From contig CACOZT010000002.1 of assembly GCA_902631785.1 (NCBI GenBank), positions 82,996 to 146,995 on the forward strand: 64,000 nt of DNA, given 5' to 3'. This document shows positions 1 through 9,905 of this stretch, in pieces. Under the pieces are notes generated by a model. The model ran no database searches and was not told the DNA's origin. It was given only the letters and a program-made list of their open reading frames with translations. Positions within the stretch are counted from its first letter, which is position 1. Every line of letters begins with the position of its first letter. The translations under genes were made by a program, and so were the position numbers. The stretch comes from an uncultured SAR86 cluster bacterium. GTDB lineage: Bacteria > Pseudomonadota > Gammaproteobacteria > Magnimaribacterales > D2472.

Positions 1-176
1 GTGGGTGGTACATGGGTAATAACTTACTTCTGCTTCCACCAAGTTCTTTTATCATTATCGGTTTATTTATATGGTTAATAAGATCTTTGAGATCTGATCA
101 GATTGAAGAGGATGATTTTTTTGTGTCAAAACATTCAACTAGTCCTGATTTAACAAAAAGAGAAATAAATGTTTGA
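1..176 (+). CDS. nqrD: NqrD, Na+-NQR subunit D (C-terminal fragment)
   Basis: Frame 3 is open from the window edge to a TGA at 174-176, giving about 57 residues that begin [16 protein letters not shown]. This is the characteristic last membrane segment of NqrD, followed by a charged tail ([11 protein letters not shown]). NqrD is an integral membrane subunit of the Na+-translocating NADH:quinone oxidoreductase and with NqrE holds an intramembrane iron site. Only the end is visible because the window starts inside the gene. It overlaps the start of nqrE by 8 bases, which suggests translational coupling within the nqr operon. Confidence 0.93.
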   Translation, partial: GWYMGNNLLLLPPSSFIIIGLFIWLIRSLRSDQIEEDDFFVSKHSTSPDLTKREINV

Positions 177-780
177 ACATTATTTAAGTATATTTATAAC
201 AACTGTTTTTATAGAGAATATAGCTTTATCTCTTTTTTTAGGAATGTGTACATTCATTGCTATATCAAAAAAAATTGATGCAGCTTTTGGTTTAGGAATT
301 GCAGTTATAGTAGTCTGCTTAATTACGGTCCCTTTAAATAACTTAATTTATAACTATATATTAAGAGAAGATGCTTTAACTTGGATCGGTATAGAAGGTT
401 CAAATTTAGAATTTGTTGAGCTGATAAGTTATATCGGTGTCATAGCTGCAAGCGTGCAAATTTTAGAAATGTTTTTAGATAAATATGTGCCTGCTTTGTA
501 TAATGCACTTGGTCAATTTTTACCACTTATTACGGTGAATTGTGCAATATTAGGAGCTTCACTGTTCATGGTTGAAAAAGATTTAATGTTTGTAGAAAGC
601 ATAGTATATGGATTTGGTGCTGGTTTTGGATGGGCATTAGCTATTGTTGTATTGGCCGGTATAAGAGAAAAGCTAAAGTACTCTGATATACCTGACGGAT
701 TAAAAGGGCTAGGTACAACTTTTATTATCGTGGGATTAATGAGTTTTGGATTTATGTCATTTGGAGGAATTTCACTTTAG
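169..780 (+). CDS. nqrE: NqrE, Na+-NQR subunit E
   Basis: This 203-residue protein has about six hydrophobic segments and matches NqrE in length (the family is about 198-203) and sequence. It is a membrane subunit of the Na+-pumping NADH:quinone oxidoreductase. Two cysteines lie in conserved membrane positions, C27 ([10 protein letters not shown]) and C125 ([10 protein letters not shown]); in the family these belong to the iron centre shared by NqrD and NqrE. The ATG overlaps the end of nqrD by 8 bases and nqrF follows one base after the stop, so this is operon-encoded. Identification is firm. Confidence 0.97.
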   Translation: MFEHYLSIFITTVFIENIALSLFLGMCTFIAISKKIDAAFGLGIAVIVVCLITVPLNNLIYNYILREDALTWIGIEGSNLEFVELISYIGVIAASVQILEMFLDKYVPALYNALGQFLPLITVNCAILGASLFMVEKDLMFVESIVYGFGAGFGWALAIVVLAGIREKLKYSDIPDGLKGLGTTFIIVGLMSFGFMSFGGISL

Positions 781-781
781 T

Positions 782-2008
782 ATGAGTATTGATTTAATTT
801 TAGGAGTTACAGCTTTTAGTGGAATTATTATTTTACTTGTTCTTGTTATTATTTTTGCAAGATCAAAACTCGTATCAACCGGTAATGTTGCAATTGAAAT
901 TAATGGGGATGCAAATAACCCGATTGTAGTCCCAGCTGGCGCTAAACTTTTACAAACATTAGCTGATAATAATATATTTCTAGCTTCTGCCTGTGGTGGT
1001 GGTGGAACATGTAGTCAGTGTAAGTGCCAAGTCTTTGAAGGAGGAGGGTCTATATTAGCTGCTGAAGAGTCACACTTTAACTCAACACAACAAAAAGATG
1101 GTTGGAGATTGTCATGCCAAGTGCCAGTAAAAAATGACTTAAAAATTGCAGTACCTGAAGATGTTTTTGGTGTTAAAGAATGGGAGTGTGAAGTAATATC
1201 AAATGAGAATGTTGCAACTTTTATCAAAGAATTGGTTCTTAAGTTGCCAGAGGGTGAAAATGTAGATTTTAGAGCAGGTGGATATGTTCAACTCGAAGCG
1301 CCTGCATATGATCTTGATTATAAAGATTTTGATATTGACAAAGAGTATCACGAAGATTGGGATAGATTTAAGATTTGGGACAACAAATCATCTACTAGAG
1401 AACCTGTTATTAGGGCTTACTCAATGGCTAATTATCCTGAAGAAAAAGGTATTATTAAATTTAATATAAGGATTGCTTCGCCACCTCCTGGTCAAGATGT
1501 TCCACCCGGATTAATGTCCTCCTGGACTTTTGGTCTTAAACCAGGAGATAAAGTTAAAGTTTTTGGTCCATTTGGTGAGTTCTTTGCTAAAGAAACCGAT
1601 GCTGAAATGGTTTTTGTCGGTGGTGGAGCAGGCATGGCACCCATGAGATCTCATATATTTGATCAATTACTAAGAATTAATACCAATAGGAAGATTACAT
1701 TCTGGTATGGAGCTAGAAGTCTCAAAGAGATGTTTTATGTAAATGAATTTGATGAATTAGCAAAGAAATATGACAACTTTGAATGGCATGTAGCATTATC
1801 CGACCCACTACCAGAAGATGACTGGGATGGAGAAACTGGTTTTATTCATAATGTTCTATATGAAAATTACCTAAAAAGTCATGATGCTCCTGAAGATTGT
1901 GAATACTATATGTGTGGTCCACCAATGATGAATAAGGCAGTAATTGATATGTTAATTAATTTAGGCGTTGAGCCTGAAAATATTGCTTTAGATGACTTTG
2001 GCGGCTAA
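782..2008 (+). CDS. nqrF: NqrF, NADH-oxidising subunit of Na+-NQR
   Basis: NqrF accepts electrons from NADH at the cytoplasmic face and passes them through FAD and a 2Fe-2S cluster. I start it at the ATG at 782 (MSIDLILGV), giving 408 residues, the usual length. An upstream in-frame ATG at 746 lies inside nqrE and adds 12 atypical residues. Residues 5-26 form the membrane anchor. The ferredoxin cluster ligands are C71, C77, C80 and C112. A flavin-binding motif (RAYSMANYP) and an NADH-binding glycine motif (GGGAGMAPM) follow, and the protein ends in the family's DDFGG. The gene sits one base after nqrE. Confidence 0.97.
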   Translation: MSIDLILGVTAFSGIIILLVLVIIFARSKLVSTGNVAIEINGDANNPIVVPAGAKLLQTLADNNIFLASACGGGGTCSQCKCQVFEGGGSILAAEESHFNSTQQKDGWRLSCQVPVKNDLKIAVPEDVFGVKEWECEVISNENVATFIKELVLKLPEGENVDFRAGGYVQLEAPAYDLDYKDFDIDKEYHEDWDRFKIWDNKSSTREPVIRAYSMANYPEEKGIIKFNIRIASPPPGQDVPPGLMSSWTFGLKPGDKVKVFGPFGEFFAKETDAEMVFVGGGAGMAPMRSHIFDQLLRINTNRKITFWYGARSLKEMFYVNEFDELAKKYDNFEWHVALSDPLPEDDWDGETGFIHNVLYENYLKSHDAPEDCEYYMCGPPMMNKAVIDMLINLGVEPENIALDDFGG

Positions 2009-2019
2009 TTAAAATTACT

Positions 2020-3009
2020 GTGACTAGATATTTTTTATCAAAAGTATTGGCGCTATTTGCAGGAATAGTTTTAATATTTGTTGCATACAATCATAATTCG
2101 AATTCATTATATGTAATATCAGGTAAAGCTTACGGAACTACCTGGTCTGTATCGTCTCCTGAATACATCGCAGATAATCACAAGGATTCAATAAAAAAAA
2201 TTATTTATGAGGTGGATTATGTAGCCTCAAACTACAAATCTGAATCCGAGATCTCAAAAATTAATATTAATTTTAATGAATATCAATTTGTTTCAGATGA
2301 CCTTTTTAATATTTTAAAAATTGCCAAAAGTGTTGAGTCTGTTTCTGAAGGATATTACAACATAATGTTAGGTAAAATTTCTAGTAATTTAGGATTTGCG
2401 CCAGATTTTGGTATAAATCCACTTCAAAAAAAACCATCAACATATCGACTAGATGAAACAAATAACTCACTTATTAGATACTCTGATAATTGGTTTGACT
2501 TATCATCAATTGCTAAAGGTTATGCTGTACAAAAAATTCATGATTATCTATCTAATAATAATTTAAATAATCATTTAATTGATATTGGAGGAGAATTAAT
2601 AATAAGTGGTAAAAAAAATGGTAAACCATGGAATGTTGGGATACAAAATCCTTTATCCAATGTTAATAGTTCAACCACAACAATTAATAATAAAAATCAT
2701 AATTTTCTTGCTATTGCTACGTCTGGTGAATATAGAAACTTCAAATTAGATAATGACGGAAATAAAATAACACATACTATTAATCCGCAAACACTTTCTT
2801 CAATTGATAACGATATTTTATCGGTTACTGTAATCAATGAAAATTCAGCTACCTATGCTGACGCATATGCAACAGCATTTAATGCAATGGGTAAAAATAA
2901 TGCAATTAGAATTGCTAATAACAACAATATTGCAACAATGATTATTTACAAAAATGACGATGATAAAGATATTGTTTTTTCAGATAAATGGTATGATTTG
3001 TTTTTATGA
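2020..3009 (+). CDS. apbE: ApbE, FAD:protein FMN transferase
   Basis: ApbE covalently attaches FMN to threonines of NqrB and NqrC, so its place right after nqrF fits its job. The 329-residue protein begins at GTG 2020; the next in-frame Met is more than 100 residues in, so GTG is the only reasonable start. Residues about 7-23 are a hydrophobic signal or anchor without a lipobox cysteine, so it is probably a membrane-anchored periplasmic protein. Family motifs include SSIAKGYAVQK, DIGGELIISG, THTINPQT and the C-terminal ADAYATAFNAMG. It overlaps the downstream nqrM start by 4 bases (ATGA). Confidence 0.94.
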   Translation: MTRYFLSKVLALFAGIVLIFVAYNHNSNSLYVISGKAYGTTWSVSSPEYIADNHKDSIKKIIYEVDYVASNYKSESEISKININFNEYQFVSDDLFNILKIAKSVESVSEGYYNIMLGKISSNLGFAPDFGINPLQKKPSTYRLDETNNSLIRYSDNWFDLSSIAKGYAVQKIHDYLSNNNLNNHLIDIGGELIISGKKNGKPWNVGIQNPLSNVNSSTTTINNKNHNFLAIATSGEYRNFKLDNDGNKITHTINPQTLSSIDNDILSVTVINENSATYADAYATAFNAMGKNNAIRIANNNNIATMIIYKNDDDKDIVFSDKWYDLFL

Positions 3010-3182
3010 ATGAGCTAATACTGTCATTTTTAATTATAGCTTTTGCATTTACTGGCCTTGCAGTTGGTCTAATTTTTAAAAATCAACCAATCAAAGGTTC
3101 TTGTGGAGGAATGGCTAATCTTGAAGATGGTTCTACTTGTGAAATATGTGGTAGGTCAGATCTTGAAAATTGTAATGATTAG
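3006..3182 (+). CDS. nqrM: NqrM, Na+-NQR maturation factor (DUF539 family)
   Basis: This is a 58-residue gene easily missed because of its size. Translation from ATG 3006 gives an N-terminal membrane helix (ELILSFLIIAFAFTGLAVGL) followed by a cysteine-rich tail with C33, C45, C48 and C56 in the pattern SCGGMA...CEICGR...NC. That matches the NqrM/DUF539 family, which is required for assembly of Na+-NQR, probably by delivering iron to the NqrD/NqrE site. Its ATG overlaps the apbE stop, the same order (nqrF-apbE-nqrM) as in Vibrio. It is likely the last gene of the nqr operon. Confidence 0.93.
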   Translation: MNELILSFLIIAFAFTGLAVGLIFKNQPIKGSCGGMANLEDGSTCEICGRSDLENCND

Positions 3183-3196
3183 ATCATTATTAAACG

Positions 3197-4408
3197 ATGC
3201 TTAAAGGTCATTGCGACGAAAAATTCTCCGAACTTAGAAAAATTCTTGATCATCAACTAAATTCTAATTTTGAATTAGGTGCATCTGTTGCAGTGGAGTG
3301 GAAAGGAAAAGAAGTTGTTAATCTTTATGGAGGTTATAAAGATGAAAATAAAAATTCTGAATGGCAAGAAGATACAATTGTTAATGTTTTTTCAGTAACC
3401 AAAGCTGTTTCAGGTATTTGTATTTCTCGATTGATTGATGCTGGACTATTAGATGTAAACCAAAATGTTGGTCATTATTGGCCCGAATATTCTTGTAACG
3501 GTAAAGAAAATACAAAAGTTATTGATTTTTTAACACACAGAGCTGGTATGTTTGGTTTTGAAAATGATATTCCGCAGGCTAGTTGGGGTGATTGGGATAT
3601 TTATGTAAAGGCTTTAGAAAAACAGAAACCTTTTGTTACACCAGGATCTTCTCAAGGATATCATGCAGTTACTTTTGCTTGGTTGGTAGGAGAGCTATTT
3701 AAAAAAATTGATGGAAGAACTATTGGTAAGTATTTTAAGGATGAAATAGCAAATCCATTAGATATTGATTTTCATATTGGACTGAATAATGAGCAAGTAA
3801 AACGATGCGCATCTATAACATCTTTTGATAGATTAGATTCAATTAAACCTCCAATTGATTTTATTAAATATATACCTAATTTTCTTCTTAACGAAGATTT
3901 AGTAAATTTAAAAAAATCTCTTCAATCCAAACATTTTTTAAAAGCTTTTATGCCAGAACCTTTTCAAGAAAATGATGTTAACTCTAATGATTTTAGAATG
4001 GCTGAACTACCTGCTGGAAATGGACATGGGACTGCATCTGGTCTTGCAAAGTTATTTGGAATATTAGCTACCGGTTGCAATAGAAATAATATTAATTTAA
4101 TGAATGAAAGTACATTAGATCAGGCCACTAAAGTTCATACAAGTGGCCCAGATACGGTCTTATTTGGAGTAAAACTTAAATTTGGTTATTGTTTTATGTT
4201 AGATGGTAATAAGAAAACTAATGTACATTTCGCTCCAATATTCTATGAAGGAGCTTTTGGACATGCAGGAATAGGGGGCTCGGTAGCATTTGGTGATAAA
4301 AAAAATGAATTAGGTTATAGCTTTGTTTGTAATAAACAACAAAAGTCATCGAGTTTATACAAAACTTCTAATTTGCTTACTGAAGCACTATATAAAGCAA
4401 TCAATTAA
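3197..4408 (+). CDS. Serine hydrolase of the beta-lactamase/esterase family
   Basis: This 403-residue protein belongs to the class C beta-lactamase-like fold (PF00144), which includes EstB-type carboxylesterases. The catalytic SxxK motif is S66-V-T-K69, the Tyr of the second motif is probably Y155 (GYHAVTF), and the C-terminal HAGIGGS motif stands where beta-lactamases have KTG. No signal peptide is visible, so it is likely cytoplasmic and an esterase rather than an antibiotic-resistance enzyme. The substrate is unknown. It starts 14 bases after nqrM and its 3' end overlaps the convergent aceA by 4 bases. The fold assignment is firm; the function is only at class level. Confidence 0.85.
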   Translation: MLKGHCDEKFSELRKILDHQLNSNFELGASVAVEWKGKEVVNLYGGYKDENKNSEWQEDTIVNVFSVTKAVSGICISRLIDAGLLDVNQNVGHYWPEYSCNGKENTKVIDFLTHRAGMFGFENDIPQASWGDWDIYVKALEKQKPFVTPGSSQGYHAVTFAWLVGELFKKIDGRTIGKYFKDEIANPLDIDFHIGLNNEQVKRCASITSFDRLDSIKPPIDFIKYIPNFLLNEDLVNLKKSLQSKHFLKAFMPEPFQENDVNSNDFRMAELPAGNGHGTASGLAKLFGILATGCNRNNINLMNESTLDQATKVHTSGPDTVLFGVKLKFGYCFMLDGNKKTNVHFAPIFYEGAFGHAGIGGSVAFGDKKNELGYSFVCNKQQKSSSLYKTSNLLTEALYKAIN

Positions 4409-5985
4409 AATTGGTTCATAGTATTGTCTTCACCAGCAGCTTTTAAAGCTGCTTCACCAGCAAAATATTCTTTATGATCGTCACCCATATCAGACCCTGA
4501 CATGTTTTGGTGTTTCACACATGCTATTCCCTGACGAATTTCTTTTCTTTGAACATTAGCAACGTATCCAAGCATTCCTTCAGTTCCAAAATATTCTTTA
4601 GCAAGATTATCAGTAGAAAGAGCAGCTGTATGATATGTTGGTAATGTAATTAGATGATGAAATATGCCAGCTTGTTTAGATGCATCTGCTTGAAATGTTC
4701 TAATCTTATCATCAGCTAATTTTGCTAATTCTGTATCGTCATATTTTTCATTCATTAAATCATCTCTATCGTAATCTGAGACATCATCACCAGATTTGCT
4801 CATAGAATCAAAAACTTGTTGTCTGAAATTTAAAGTCCAATTAAAAGAAGGACTATTGTTGTATACCAACTTAGCATTCGGAATAACTTTTTTAATTTCA
4901 TCCATCATTTCAGCAATTTGACCAATATGAGGTTTTTCTGTTTCAATCCAAATTAAATCAGCACCATTTTGTAAACTTGTAATTGAATCAAGTATACATC
5001 TAGCCTCACCAGTACCTTTTCTAAATTGATATAAGTTGGAAGGCAATCTCTTTGGACGAACAACTTTACCGTTTTGGCTGATCATAACATCACCATGTTT
5101 CATATTTTCATCATTGATTTCTTCAACATCTAAAAATGAATTATATTGATCTCCAAGATCACCTTCTTCGTTAGTTATTGCTATTTGTTTTGTTAGGCCT
5201 GCTCCAAGAGAGTCAGTTCTGGCAACAATAATCCCATCATCGACACCTAACTCTAAAAATGCATATCTAACAGCATTAATTTTTGCTAAAAAGTCTGCAT
5301 GAGGGACAGTGACCTTTCCATCTTGATGACCACATTGTTTTTCGTCAGATACCTGGTTTTCTATTTGAATTGCACATGCTCCTGCCTCAATCATCTGTTT
5401 AGCCATAAGGTATGTAGCCTCTTCATTACCAAATCCTGCGTCAATATCGGCGATTATAGGAACAATATGTGTTTCAAAGTTGTCTATCTTCTCTTGAATT
5501 GCAGGCTTGTCCTTTTCAGATGCTTTATCTAATTCTCTAAATAGACCTCCAAGTTCTCTAGCATCAGCTTGTTTTAAAAATGTATAAAGTTCATTTATAA
5601 GACTGGCAACAGAAGTTTTTTCATGCATTGATTGATCGGGTAATGGTCCAAATTGCGATCTTAGTGCAGCAATCATCCACCCTGATAAATATAAATATTT
5701 CTTTTTGTTTGTACCAAAATGTTTCTTAATTGATATTAATTTTTGTTGGCCAATAAATCCATGCCAACATCCAAGAGATTGTGTATAGGCAGAAGGATCT
5801 TTATCATATTCATCCATATCATTACGCATTATGGATGCAGTATATTTTGCAATATCTATACCAGTTTTAAACTGATTCTGAAGCCTCATACGAGCAACAT
5901 AATCAGGACTAATTGAATTCCAATTAGATGTATTCATATCAGTAATTGAAGATGCTTCTTCAATAGAATTTTTGTATTTTGACAT
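4405..5985 (-). CDS. aceA: Isocitrate lyase, long form
   Basis: The enzyme splits isocitrate into glyoxylate and succinate, the first step of the glyoxylate shunt. The protein has 526 residues, close to the long-form enzymes of Pseudomonas (about 531) and longer than E. coli AceA (434). The active-site region reads ENQVSDEKQCGHQDG, with the catalytic cysteine in KQCGH at residues 216-220, and metal-binding IADIDAGFG lies near 178-186. No malate synthase or aceK is seen in this window. The gene has its own promoter-like site upstream and an AGGGG ribosome site 7 bases before the ATG. Confidence 0.96.
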   Translation of the reverse strand: MSKYKNSIEEASSITDMNTSNWNSISPDYVARMRLQNQFKTGIDIAKYTASIMRNDMDEYDKDPSAYTQSLGCWHGFIGQQKLISIKKHFGTNKKKYLYLSGWMIAALRSQFGPLPDQSMHEKTSVASLINELYTFLKQADARELGGLFRELDKASEKDKPAIQEKIDNFETHIVPIIADIDAGFGNEEATYLMAKQMIEAGACAIQIENQVSDEKQCGHQDGKVTVPHADFLAKINAVRYAFLELGVDDGIIVARTDSLGAGLTKQIAITNEEGDLGDQYNSFLDVEEINDENMKHGDVMISQNGKVVRPKRLPSNLYQFRKGTGEARCILDSITSLQNGADLIWIETEKPHIGQIAEMMDEIKKVIPNAKLVYNNSPSFNWTLNFRQQVFDSMSKSGDDVSDYDRDDLMNEKYDDTELAKLADDKIRTFQADASKQAGIFHHLITLPTYHTAALSTDNLAKEYFGTEGMLGYVANVQRKEIRQGIACVKHQNMSGSDMGDDHKEYFAGEAALKAAGEDNTMNQF

Positions 5986-6009
5986 AAGTAACCCCTATTT
6001 ATGTAGTGA

Positions 6010-6038
6010 AGTAAATATTAATATAATTTAAGTGTCAA
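6010..6038 (-). promoter_or_regulatory. Predicted sigma-70-type promoter of aceA
   Basis: On the minus strand a perfect TTGACA (6033-6038) is followed after 17 bases by TTTACT (6010-6015). Transcription would begin near 6002 and give a short leader that carries the AGGGG ribosome site. The -35 is exact and the spacing ideal; the -10 is weak, with alternative AT-rich hexamers one or two bases away. The site lies in the only sizeable gap between purB and aceA, so aceA can be transcribed on its own. Confidence 0.55.
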
Positions 6039-6102
6039 TATGTGTTAAAAATGTCCATTTTGAAGTATTTTTTAAGTAGTTTTACTACAAAAAATGTTGA
6101 AT

Positions 6103-7449
6103 TCAGACTTTTTTTGCAAGTCCTATATATTTATCAGGACTCAGAGAAAGAAGCTTATTTTTTGATTTTGATGATATATCAAGGCCATTAATAAATTTTA
6201 TATATGATTCCTTATCAAGTTTCTTGCCTCTCGATAAGGTTTTTAATTGCTCATAAGCATCATCAATGCCTTCGTAGCGCATTATGGTTTGAATGGCTTC
6301 TGTTAAAACTTCCCAATTTTTGTTTAACTCATTAAAAATAAAATCTCTATTTGGTTCGACTTTCATCAATCCTTTATTTAACGAACTTATTCCTATCTTT
6401 GAATAACCAAATGACATACCAATATTTCTTAGGACAGTACTATCTGATAAATCTCTTTGAAGGCGTGATCTTGTTAGTTTATTTATAAAATAATCATTTA
6501 GTGAATTCGACATACCGAAATTACCCTCAGAATTTTCAAAATCTATCGGATTTACCTTATGAGGCATAGTAGATGATCCCACTTCATTTTTATTCAATTT
6601 AAGTTTGAAAATTTCATTTGATATGTAAATCCACATATCTTGTGATAGATCAATACAAATATTATTAGTTCTTGTAATTATTTGAAGTAACTCAGCAATC
6701 CAATCATGTGGTTCAATCTGTGTAGTGACAGGATTTTGTTCCACATTAAACGTTTTAATGAATTTTCGTGTGAATAATGGCCAGTTAACTCTACTTTCTG
6801 CAATATCAAAAGCATGATAATTTCCAACTGCGCCACTAAACTTAGCGAGAGGCACTACGGACTGTAATTTATATATTTCTCTATGAATTCTTGTATAGAA
6901 AACTTTAATTTCCTTACCAATAGTTGTTGGTGAGGCAGCCTGACCATGAGTTCGAGAAAGGATAGGGGTATTCAGCCATTTCGATGATAGTTTTTTTAGA
7001 TTTTTGGTAAGAGTCTTTATATCATTTTCATAAACTTTCATGCCTTCCTTAATCATAATTGCATAGGATAATGAGTTGACATCTTCGCTTGTCAAACCAA
7101 AGTGTATTAAATGGGTATATTTAGATAAAACATTGTCTTTTAAGAAAAATTTTTTTATATAGTATTCAACTGCTTTTACATCATGATTAGTTGTCTTTTC
7201 TATTTTTTTTATTTCTAAAACACTCTTATCATTAAATGAGTCACGAAACTTTAAAAGTTTATTTTTTGTTTGTTTGGATATCTTAGAAAAATATTTTGGG
7301 TATTTCTCGCAAAGATATATCAACCAATTAATTTCTATTACGAACCTGGTTTTAATAAGGTTATGTTCTGAAAATATGCCTCGAATGTCTTCAATTTTAG
7401 ATGAGTATCTATTATCTAGTGGTGAAATATTATTATGGTTAAATTTCAT
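6103..7449 (-). CDS. purB: Adenylosuccinate lyase
   Basis: PurB catalyses two fumarate-releasing steps of purine synthesis, from SAICAR and from adenylosuccinate. The 448-residue length is typical. The fumarase/aspartase superfamily signature GSSTMPHKVNP is at residues 291-301 and holds the flexible catalytic-serine loop. The catalytic His region SRTHGQ is near 165-170 and TSEDVN near 120-125. The gene lies downstream of mnmA on the same strand with 25 bases between them. In many gammaproteobacteria hflD separates mnmA and purB; no hflD is present here. Confidence 0.96.
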   Translation of the reverse strand: MKFNHNNISPLDNRYSSKIEDIRGIFSEHNLIKTRFVIEINWLIYLCEKYPKYFSKISKQTKNKLLKFRDSFNDKSVLEIKKIEKTTNHDVKAVEYYIKKFFLKDNVLSKYTHLIHFGLTSEDVNSLSYAIMIKEGMKVYENDIKTLTKNLKKLSSKWLNTPILSRTHGQAASPTTIGKEIKVFYTRIHREIYKLQSVVPLAKFSGAVGNYHAFDIAESRVNWPLFTRKFIKTFNVEQNPVTTQIEPHDWIAELLQIITRTNNICIDLSQDMWIYISNEIFKLKLNKNEVGSSTMPHKVNPIDFENSEGNFGMSNSLNDYFINKLTRSRLQRDLSDSTVLRNIGMSFGYSKIGISSLNKGLMKVEPNRDFIFNELNKNWEVLTEAIQTIMRYEGIDDAYEQLKTLSRGKKLDKESYIKFINGLDISSKSKNKLLSLSPDKYIGLAKKV

Positions 7450-7474
7450 GATTAATGTCGATTAGTAGTCACTA

Positions 7475-8560
7475 TTATGCGCTTTTAGAAATAATTCCTC
7501 CACCCAAACAAACATCGTTATCATAAAATACAGCCGATTGGCCAGGAGCTACTCCTCTAATAGATTCTGTAAATTCAACATTATAGATTTCATTTTCATA
7601 AGATATTTCACAGTTTACAGGTGTATGTTGATGTCTTACTTGCACACTACAGCTTTTTGGAAAAGAAAAATCTAAGCTATTAATCCAAGAAATATTATCG
7701 CACTCTAGATACTTGCTAAATAACAATTCGTTATCTATACCCTGACATACATAAACTTCATTCTTACTTATATCTTTTTCAAAAACATACCAAGGTAAAT
7801 CTTCTTTTCCTTTAACACCTCCAATATTTAAACCTTGTCTTTGGCCCTTTGTATAAAGAGTTGCTCCATTATGTATTCCGACCTCGGATCCGTATTCATC
7901 AAAAATAATGCCTTTTTCTAATTTAATAAATCTACCCAAAAAATCTTTAAGATTCCTTTCACCAACAAAACATATTCCAACAGAATCTTTTTTTGAAAAT
8001 ATAGGCAGATTTAAACTCTCAGCAATATCTCTTACCTCATTTTTAAAAAGATTTTCCAATGGAAATATACATTGTTTGAATTCATTTTCTGTAACCTCAT
8101 GAAGGAAATATGTTTGATCTTTTTTCAAATCTTTTGATCTTACTAGGTATTTTTTACTGTTAATATCTCTTAAGGAAGCGTAATGTCCGGTTGCAATATA
8201 ATCAGCACCAATATTTAAAGCATAATCGAGAAATGATTTAAATTTTATTTCACGATTGCACAAAATATCTGGATTTGGTGTTCTGCCTTTTCTATGTTCA
8301 CTCAAAAACTCTTCAAAGACTTTATCCCAGTATTCATCAGAAAAATTTGCTTTATGAAGAGGTATATCCAACATATCACATACTTTTGAAGCATCTTTAA
8401 AATCAATTTCAGAGGTACAAACCTCACCCGGTTCACTTTGCCAATTTTGCATAAATAATCCGACTACTTTAAAGCCTTGTTCTTTTAATAAGTATGCTGA
8501 TACAGATGAATCAACGCCACCTGACATTCCAACAACAACAGTTTTTCTATGATTATTCAT
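7475..8560 (-). CDS. mnmA: tRNA-specific 2-thiouridylase MnmA
   Basis: MnmA inserts sulfur at C2 of the wobble uridine in tRNA-Lys, -Glu and -Gln. The 361-residue protein has the PP-loop ATP pyrophosphatase motif GMSGGVDSS at residues 11-19. The two catalytic cysteines are in the expected contexts: C101 (PDILCNREIKF) and C197 (VGICFVGER). The C-terminal RNA-binding barrel ends in CLGGGII. It heads a minus-strand pair with purB and is divergent from icd; the 91-base gap upstream holds the promoters. Confidence 0.97.
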   Translation of the reverse strand: MNNHRKTVVVGMSGGVDSSVSAYLLKEQGFKVVGLFMQNWQSEPGEVCTSEIDFKDASKVCDMLDIPLHKANFSDEYWDKVFEEFLSEHRKGRTPNPDILCNREIKFKSFLDYALNIGADYIATGHYASLRDINSKKYLVRSKDLKKDQTYFLHEVTENEFKQCIFPLENLFKNEVRDIAESLNLPIFSKKDSVGICFVGERNLKDFLGRFIKLEKGIIFDEYGSEVGIHNGATLYTKGQRQGLNIGGVKGKEDLPWYVFEKDISKNEVYVCQGIDNELLFSKYLECDNISWINSLDFSFPKSCSVQVRHQHTPVNCEISYENEIYNVEFTESIRGVAPGQSAVFYDNDVCLGGGIISKSA

Positions 8561-8574
8561 GTTAGCTAAATGAA

Positions 8575-8603
8575 TTCATTAATTAATATTTTAGGAGTAT
8601 AAT
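8575..8603 (+). promoter_or_regulatory. Possible promoter of the icd-clpS-clpA unit
   Basis: The mnmA/icd intergenic gap contains an exact TATAAT (8598-8603), preceded at 17 bases by TTCATT (8575-8580). The -35 is poor, so recognition rests mainly on the -10. A start near 8610 would give a leader of about 42 bases with AAGAGA ahead of the icd ATG. Confidence 0.4.
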
Positions 8604-8651
8604 TATCACCGATTTTAACTGCAAATAACGAATTAAGAGATCTATTATTCT

Positions 8652-9905
8652 ATGCCTTATAAAAAGATTAAAGTACCAAAAAAGGGAGCAAAAATTTCCA
8701 TTGAAAATGGAAAAATCAATGTCCCAGATAATCCAATTATTCCTTTCATTGAAGGCGATGGTATTGGTGTTGATATAACACCACCAATGATAAACGTTGT
8801 AAATGAAGCTGTAAAAATAGCCTACAAAGGTAAAAAGAAAATTGAATGGATGGAAGTATATTGTGGGGAAAAAGCAACAAAAGTTTATACAAAAGATACA
8901 TGGTTACCAGATGAAACAATTGATGCCCTAAAAGAATTTGTGGTGAGTATCAAGGGTCCTTTAACGACTCCTGTTGGAGGCGGCATTAGATCTCTAAACG
9001 TAACATTAAGACAAGTACTAGATCTGTTTGTTTGTTTGAGGCCAATAAGATATTTTGATGGAGTCCCTTCACCAGTTAAAAGACCTCAGGACGTTGATAT
9101 GGTTATTTTTAGAGAAAATTCTGAAGATATTTATTGCGGTGTTGAGTTTGAAGGAAATTCAAAAGAAGCTAAAAGTTTGATTAAAACCTTAAAAACAAGA
9201 TTTGATGTATCTAAAATTAGATTTGATGAAAATGTAGGCATAGGTGTTAAACCTATTTCTAAAGATGGGACTTCAAGGCTTGTCAAAAAAGCAATAGATT
9301 ATGCGATTGATAATAATCGTTCTTCAGTAACATTAGTTCATAAAGGCAATATCATGAAGTATACCGAAGGTGCATTTAGAGATTGGGGATACGAATTAGC
9401 TAATAAAGAATATGGTGGTGTTGAGATAGACGAGGGGCCTTGGCAAGAAATTACTAATCCAAATAATGGAAAAAAAATTGTCATAAAAGATGTAATTTGT
9501 GACGCATTTCTTCAACAAATATTATTAAGGCCAAGAGAATATGATGTCATTGCAACAATGAATCTAAATGGTGATTACATTTCTGATGCTTTAGCAGCAA
9601 TGGTTGGAGGAATTGGAATTGCTCCAGGTGCAAATATTTCTGATCAATATGCAGTTTTTGAAGCTACTCATGGCACAGCACCAAAATATGCAGGACAAAA
9701 TAAAGTAAATCCTGGAAGTCTGATTCTTTCTGCTGAAATGATGCTAAGACATATGGGATGGTTAGATGCAGCAAATTTAATTATGTCATCAATGGATAGA
9801 GCTATTGGCGCTAAAAAAGTTACTTATGATTTTGCCAGAATGATGAATGATGCTGACCTTGTTACTTCATCAGGATTCGCAGATGAAATGATTAAAAGGA
9901 TGTAA
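8652..9905 (+). CDS. icd: NADP-dependent isocitrate dehydrogenase
   Basis: This TCA-cycle enzyme oxidises isocitrate to 2-oxoglutarate. The 417-residue protein matches the E. coli dimeric type. The substrate-binding segment [11 protein letters not shown] contains S114, equivalent to the serine that AceK phosphorylates in enteric bacteria; no aceK is present in this window. The conserved block [19 protein letters not shown] follows later. With aceA close by, the carbon branch point between the TCA cycle and the glyoxylate shunt is encoded locally. The stop codon overlaps the clpS start by one base. Confidence 0.97.
   Translation: MPYKKIKVPKKGAKISIENGKINVPDNPIIPFIEGDGIGVDITPPMINVVNEAVKIAYKGKKKIEWMEVYCGEKATKVYTKDTWLPDETIDALKEFVVSIKGPLTTPVGGGIRSLNVTLRQVLDLFVCLRPIRYFDGVPSPVKRPQDVDMVIFRENSEDIYCGVEFEGNSKEAKSLIKTLKTRFDVSKIRFDENVGIGVKPISKDGTSRLVKKAIDYAIDNNRSSVTLVHKGNIMKYTEGAFRDWGYELANKEYGGVEIDEGPWQEITNPNNGKKIVIKDVICDAFLQQILLRPREYDVIATMNLNGDYISDALAAMVGGIGIAPGANISDQYAVFEATHGTAPKYAGQNKVNPGSLILSAEMMLRHMGWLDAANLIMSSMDRAIGAKKVTYDFARMMNDADLVTSSGFADEMIKRM

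Noticed and set aside
746-781. Upstream in-frame ATG extending nqrF by 12 residues
   Set aside because: It lies inside nqrE, and the start at 782 gives the normal 408-residue NqrF with the expected N-terminal anchor.
5299-5532. Plus-strand open frame inside aceA
   Set aside because: Shadow of the isocitrate lyase gene, with no ribosome site and no family resemblance.
6074-6089. Hairpin GTAGT-TTT-ACTAC between purB and aceA as a terminator
   Set aside because: The stem is short and AT-rich, and the T run lies on the wrong side for the minus-strand genes.
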